DNA of 64,000 nt from Chlorella sorokiniana (taxonomy: Eukaryota; Chlorophyta; Trebouxiophyceae; Chlorellales; Chlorellaceae), in the NCBI GenBank assembly GCA_025917655.1, contig CP084618.1, positions 372,001 through 436,000 of the forward strand, written 5' to 3'. The notes beneath the pieces are model-generated. The model was not told the DNA's origin. It saw nothing but the letters and a program-made list of their open reading frames with translations, and did no database searches. Numbering within the stretch: position 1 is the first letter of the stretch; every line of letters starts with the position of its first letter. This document shows positions 62,501 to 64,000 of the stretch, in pieces. The position numbers were made by a program, and so were the translations under genes.

Positions 62501-64000
62501 TCTCCCCCAGCCACGTTGGCCTGGTCAACCTGGGCAACAGCTGCTACATGGCGAGCGTGCTGCAGGCGCTGTGGGCGCTGCCCGAGCTGCAGCAGCGCTA
62601 CGTGCTGCCCGCGCAGCGCATCTTCGCCTCGGCGCCCGGCGACCCCGCCGCAGACTTTGCCACCCAGTTTGCCAAGGCGTGCCTGGGGGGCTGCTGGGCT
62701 GGCGGCTGGGCTGGCTGCTGGCAGCTGTGGGGCAGCCCACAGGGAGGCGGGGAGTCGAGAAAGCGCGGGTCTCGGCACCCTGGACCACCCCCAAGCCTGC
62801 ACAGCCGCCAACAACAGCCGCTTTTTAGCGCTGAGGCGCCGCCCCAATCCTCAAACACCCCCGGGGCCCCCACCCCACCCCACCCCGTGGTCTCCCCTCC
62901 CGCAGGTGGGAGTGGCGCTGGTGACGGGCCAGACGGGGCGCCCCGCCGCCGACCTCCCCCAGCCCATGGGCTACGAGGCCGAGGCGGTGACCACCCAGGG
63001 CGGCCTGGAGGCGACGGTGCAGGCAAGGGCGGCCGGCCCGGCCTGAACCGCTGCTGCACACACTTGCTGTGCCCTGTGGCAGCCGGGGACGGCGTCGCCG
63101 TGTGCGTGCTGCGCTGCGGGTGGACGGCATCCAGCCGCCAGGTTCTCTCCTTTGCGCGAGCATGTGCCACAGGCCCCTGTCCGCCGGTGTGTGTCGCCGG
63201 GCGATCGACGAAGTGATGCCCGCTGCGCCTGCCCCGTCTTTGTGCGGCTTGCAGCCCCAGGAGACTGCTGGTAGCAGCGTCAAGCCGCAGGCGTTCAAGA
63301 GCCTGGTGGGCAGAGGCCACCCAGAGTTCAGCTCTGGCCGGCAGCAGGTGCGGCGGCAGCGGCCGCGGGAGGGGGCGGCGGCGGCGCCCGCGGCGGCGCC
63401 AGGGCATGGCCGCCAGGCTTCCAATCGCACCCTGCTGCTGCATGTGCAAGCTGGTGGCGGTCTGCAAGCGCTCCTCATGTTGCCTGTTGGCAGCCCCCAG
63501 CCTCGGCTGCTGCTGCGGGCGGGCGGCCCCTCCCCCGACGCTTGCTGCCCATGCGTGCCGCAAGCGGGTGTGCCCGCCCGCCCGTGTCACCCCTTTGTAT
63601 TGTACCGCTGGATGCGTACCGCAGGACGCCCAGGAGTACTTTGGGCACCTGCTGGAGGTGATGGCGCGGGCGGAGCACGGCGCGGGCGAGCGGCTGCCGG
63701 GCGGCGGCGCGGAGCCCACCGCGCGCCTGTTCAGGTTTGGGACCGAGGACCGCATCCAATGCGGCGAAACCGGCAAGGTGAGCTCAACCGGACCTCGCAG
63801 CCGTTTGAAGTTAGGAGTTTGCAGCGTGCGCGGACGTGGGTGCTGGCGGCGGTGCGCAGTCCGAGCGCTGGAGGGCTCCGGTGGGTGCGCCGGCTGTCGA
63901 TGCTTGCCGGCCCACGCGCCCTGGCCCCCGCTCCCGTGCCAGGTGGCGTACGTGAGGGGCGACTCCACCTGTCTGGGCCTGCACATCCCGCTGGAAGCCG
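59541..64000 (+). CDS. UBP14: UBP14/USP5 (isopeptidase T) deubiquitinase, 5' part
   Basis: Disassembles free polyubiquitin chains. Exon 1 (59541-59620): [20 protein letters not shown]. Exon 2: [35 protein letters not shown]. Then [36 protein letters not shown] and, one base out of frame, [20 protein letters not shown]. The ZnF-UBP part reads [31 protein letters not shown], then [20 protein letters not shown] and [14 protein letters not shown]. The catalytic domain starts [20 protein letters not shown] (Cys box, 62510-62570) and continues [35 protein letters not shown] and [20 protein letters not shown]. The His box lies beyond the window. The intron after HDSASHQ (60553) starts GCAAGC, a GC-AG intron. 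The window ends inside the gene. Confidence 0.93.

Noticed and set aside
1-64000. tRNA, rRNA, CRISPR array, viral or LTR-type element.
   Set aside because: Reading both strands I saw no tRNA box pair, rRNA core sequence, regular spaced repeats, or capsid, integrase or reverse-transcriptase motif.

Overview
The window looks like nuclear DNA of a green alga, most likely a trebouxiophyte of the Chlorella group. It is GC-rich and dense with intron-rich genes. Introns are mostly 80-400 bp. Several genes carry a TGTAA polyadenylation signal, or TTACA when they lie on the minus strand, 25-125 bp after the stop. The protein set is that of a plastid-bearing eukaryote: a plastid-targeted Ycf54 and chorismate synthase beside mitochondrial, nuclear and proteasome-linked genes. 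I see no tRNA, rRNA, CRISPR array or transposase.

Layout, left to right: SAM50 (-), ULP1 SUMO protease (-), RPB11 (+), an unrecognised coiled-coil gene (-), YCF54 (+), exosome RRP46 (-), dUTPase (-), cohesin acetyltransferase ECO1 (+), a MYND-finger gene here called MYND0 (-), POL5/MYBBP1A (-), RNASEH2A (+), an array of three further MYND genes (+), chorismate synthase (-), a RING-H2 E3 ligase (-), a C-terminal J-domain protein (+), an ATG14-like autophagy gene (-), and UBP14/USP5 (+, running off the right edge). Almost all are single-copy housekeeping genes. Several pairs share short divergent promoters (ULP1/RPB11, POL5/RNASEH2A, RING/J-protein, ATG14/UBP14).

The outstanding structure is a local segmental duplication. 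The block at about 17.5-22.1 kb holds the 3' end of ECO1, all of MYND0 and the 3' end of POL5. It has been copied in inverted orientation and amplified between RNASEH2A and chorismate synthase (31.7-46.4 kb). Each array MYND gene is followed by an antisense relic of the last ECO1 exon and a sense relic of the POL5 C-terminus, which identifies the donor block and its breakpoints. The RNASEH2A stop codon and the chorismate synthase last exon were also duplicated around the inserted units. The copies keep their introns, so the process was DNA-based.

A second theme is technical. At least ten conserved housekeeping exons change frame by a single missing base, mostly inside G or C runs. The correct protein simply continues in the next frame. 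This fits uncorrected homopolymer deletions in a long-read assembly better than real gene loss, and it limits how far frame breaks in the MYND copies can be trusted. Gene ends below are genomic spans including introns; exon limits are given only where worked out.
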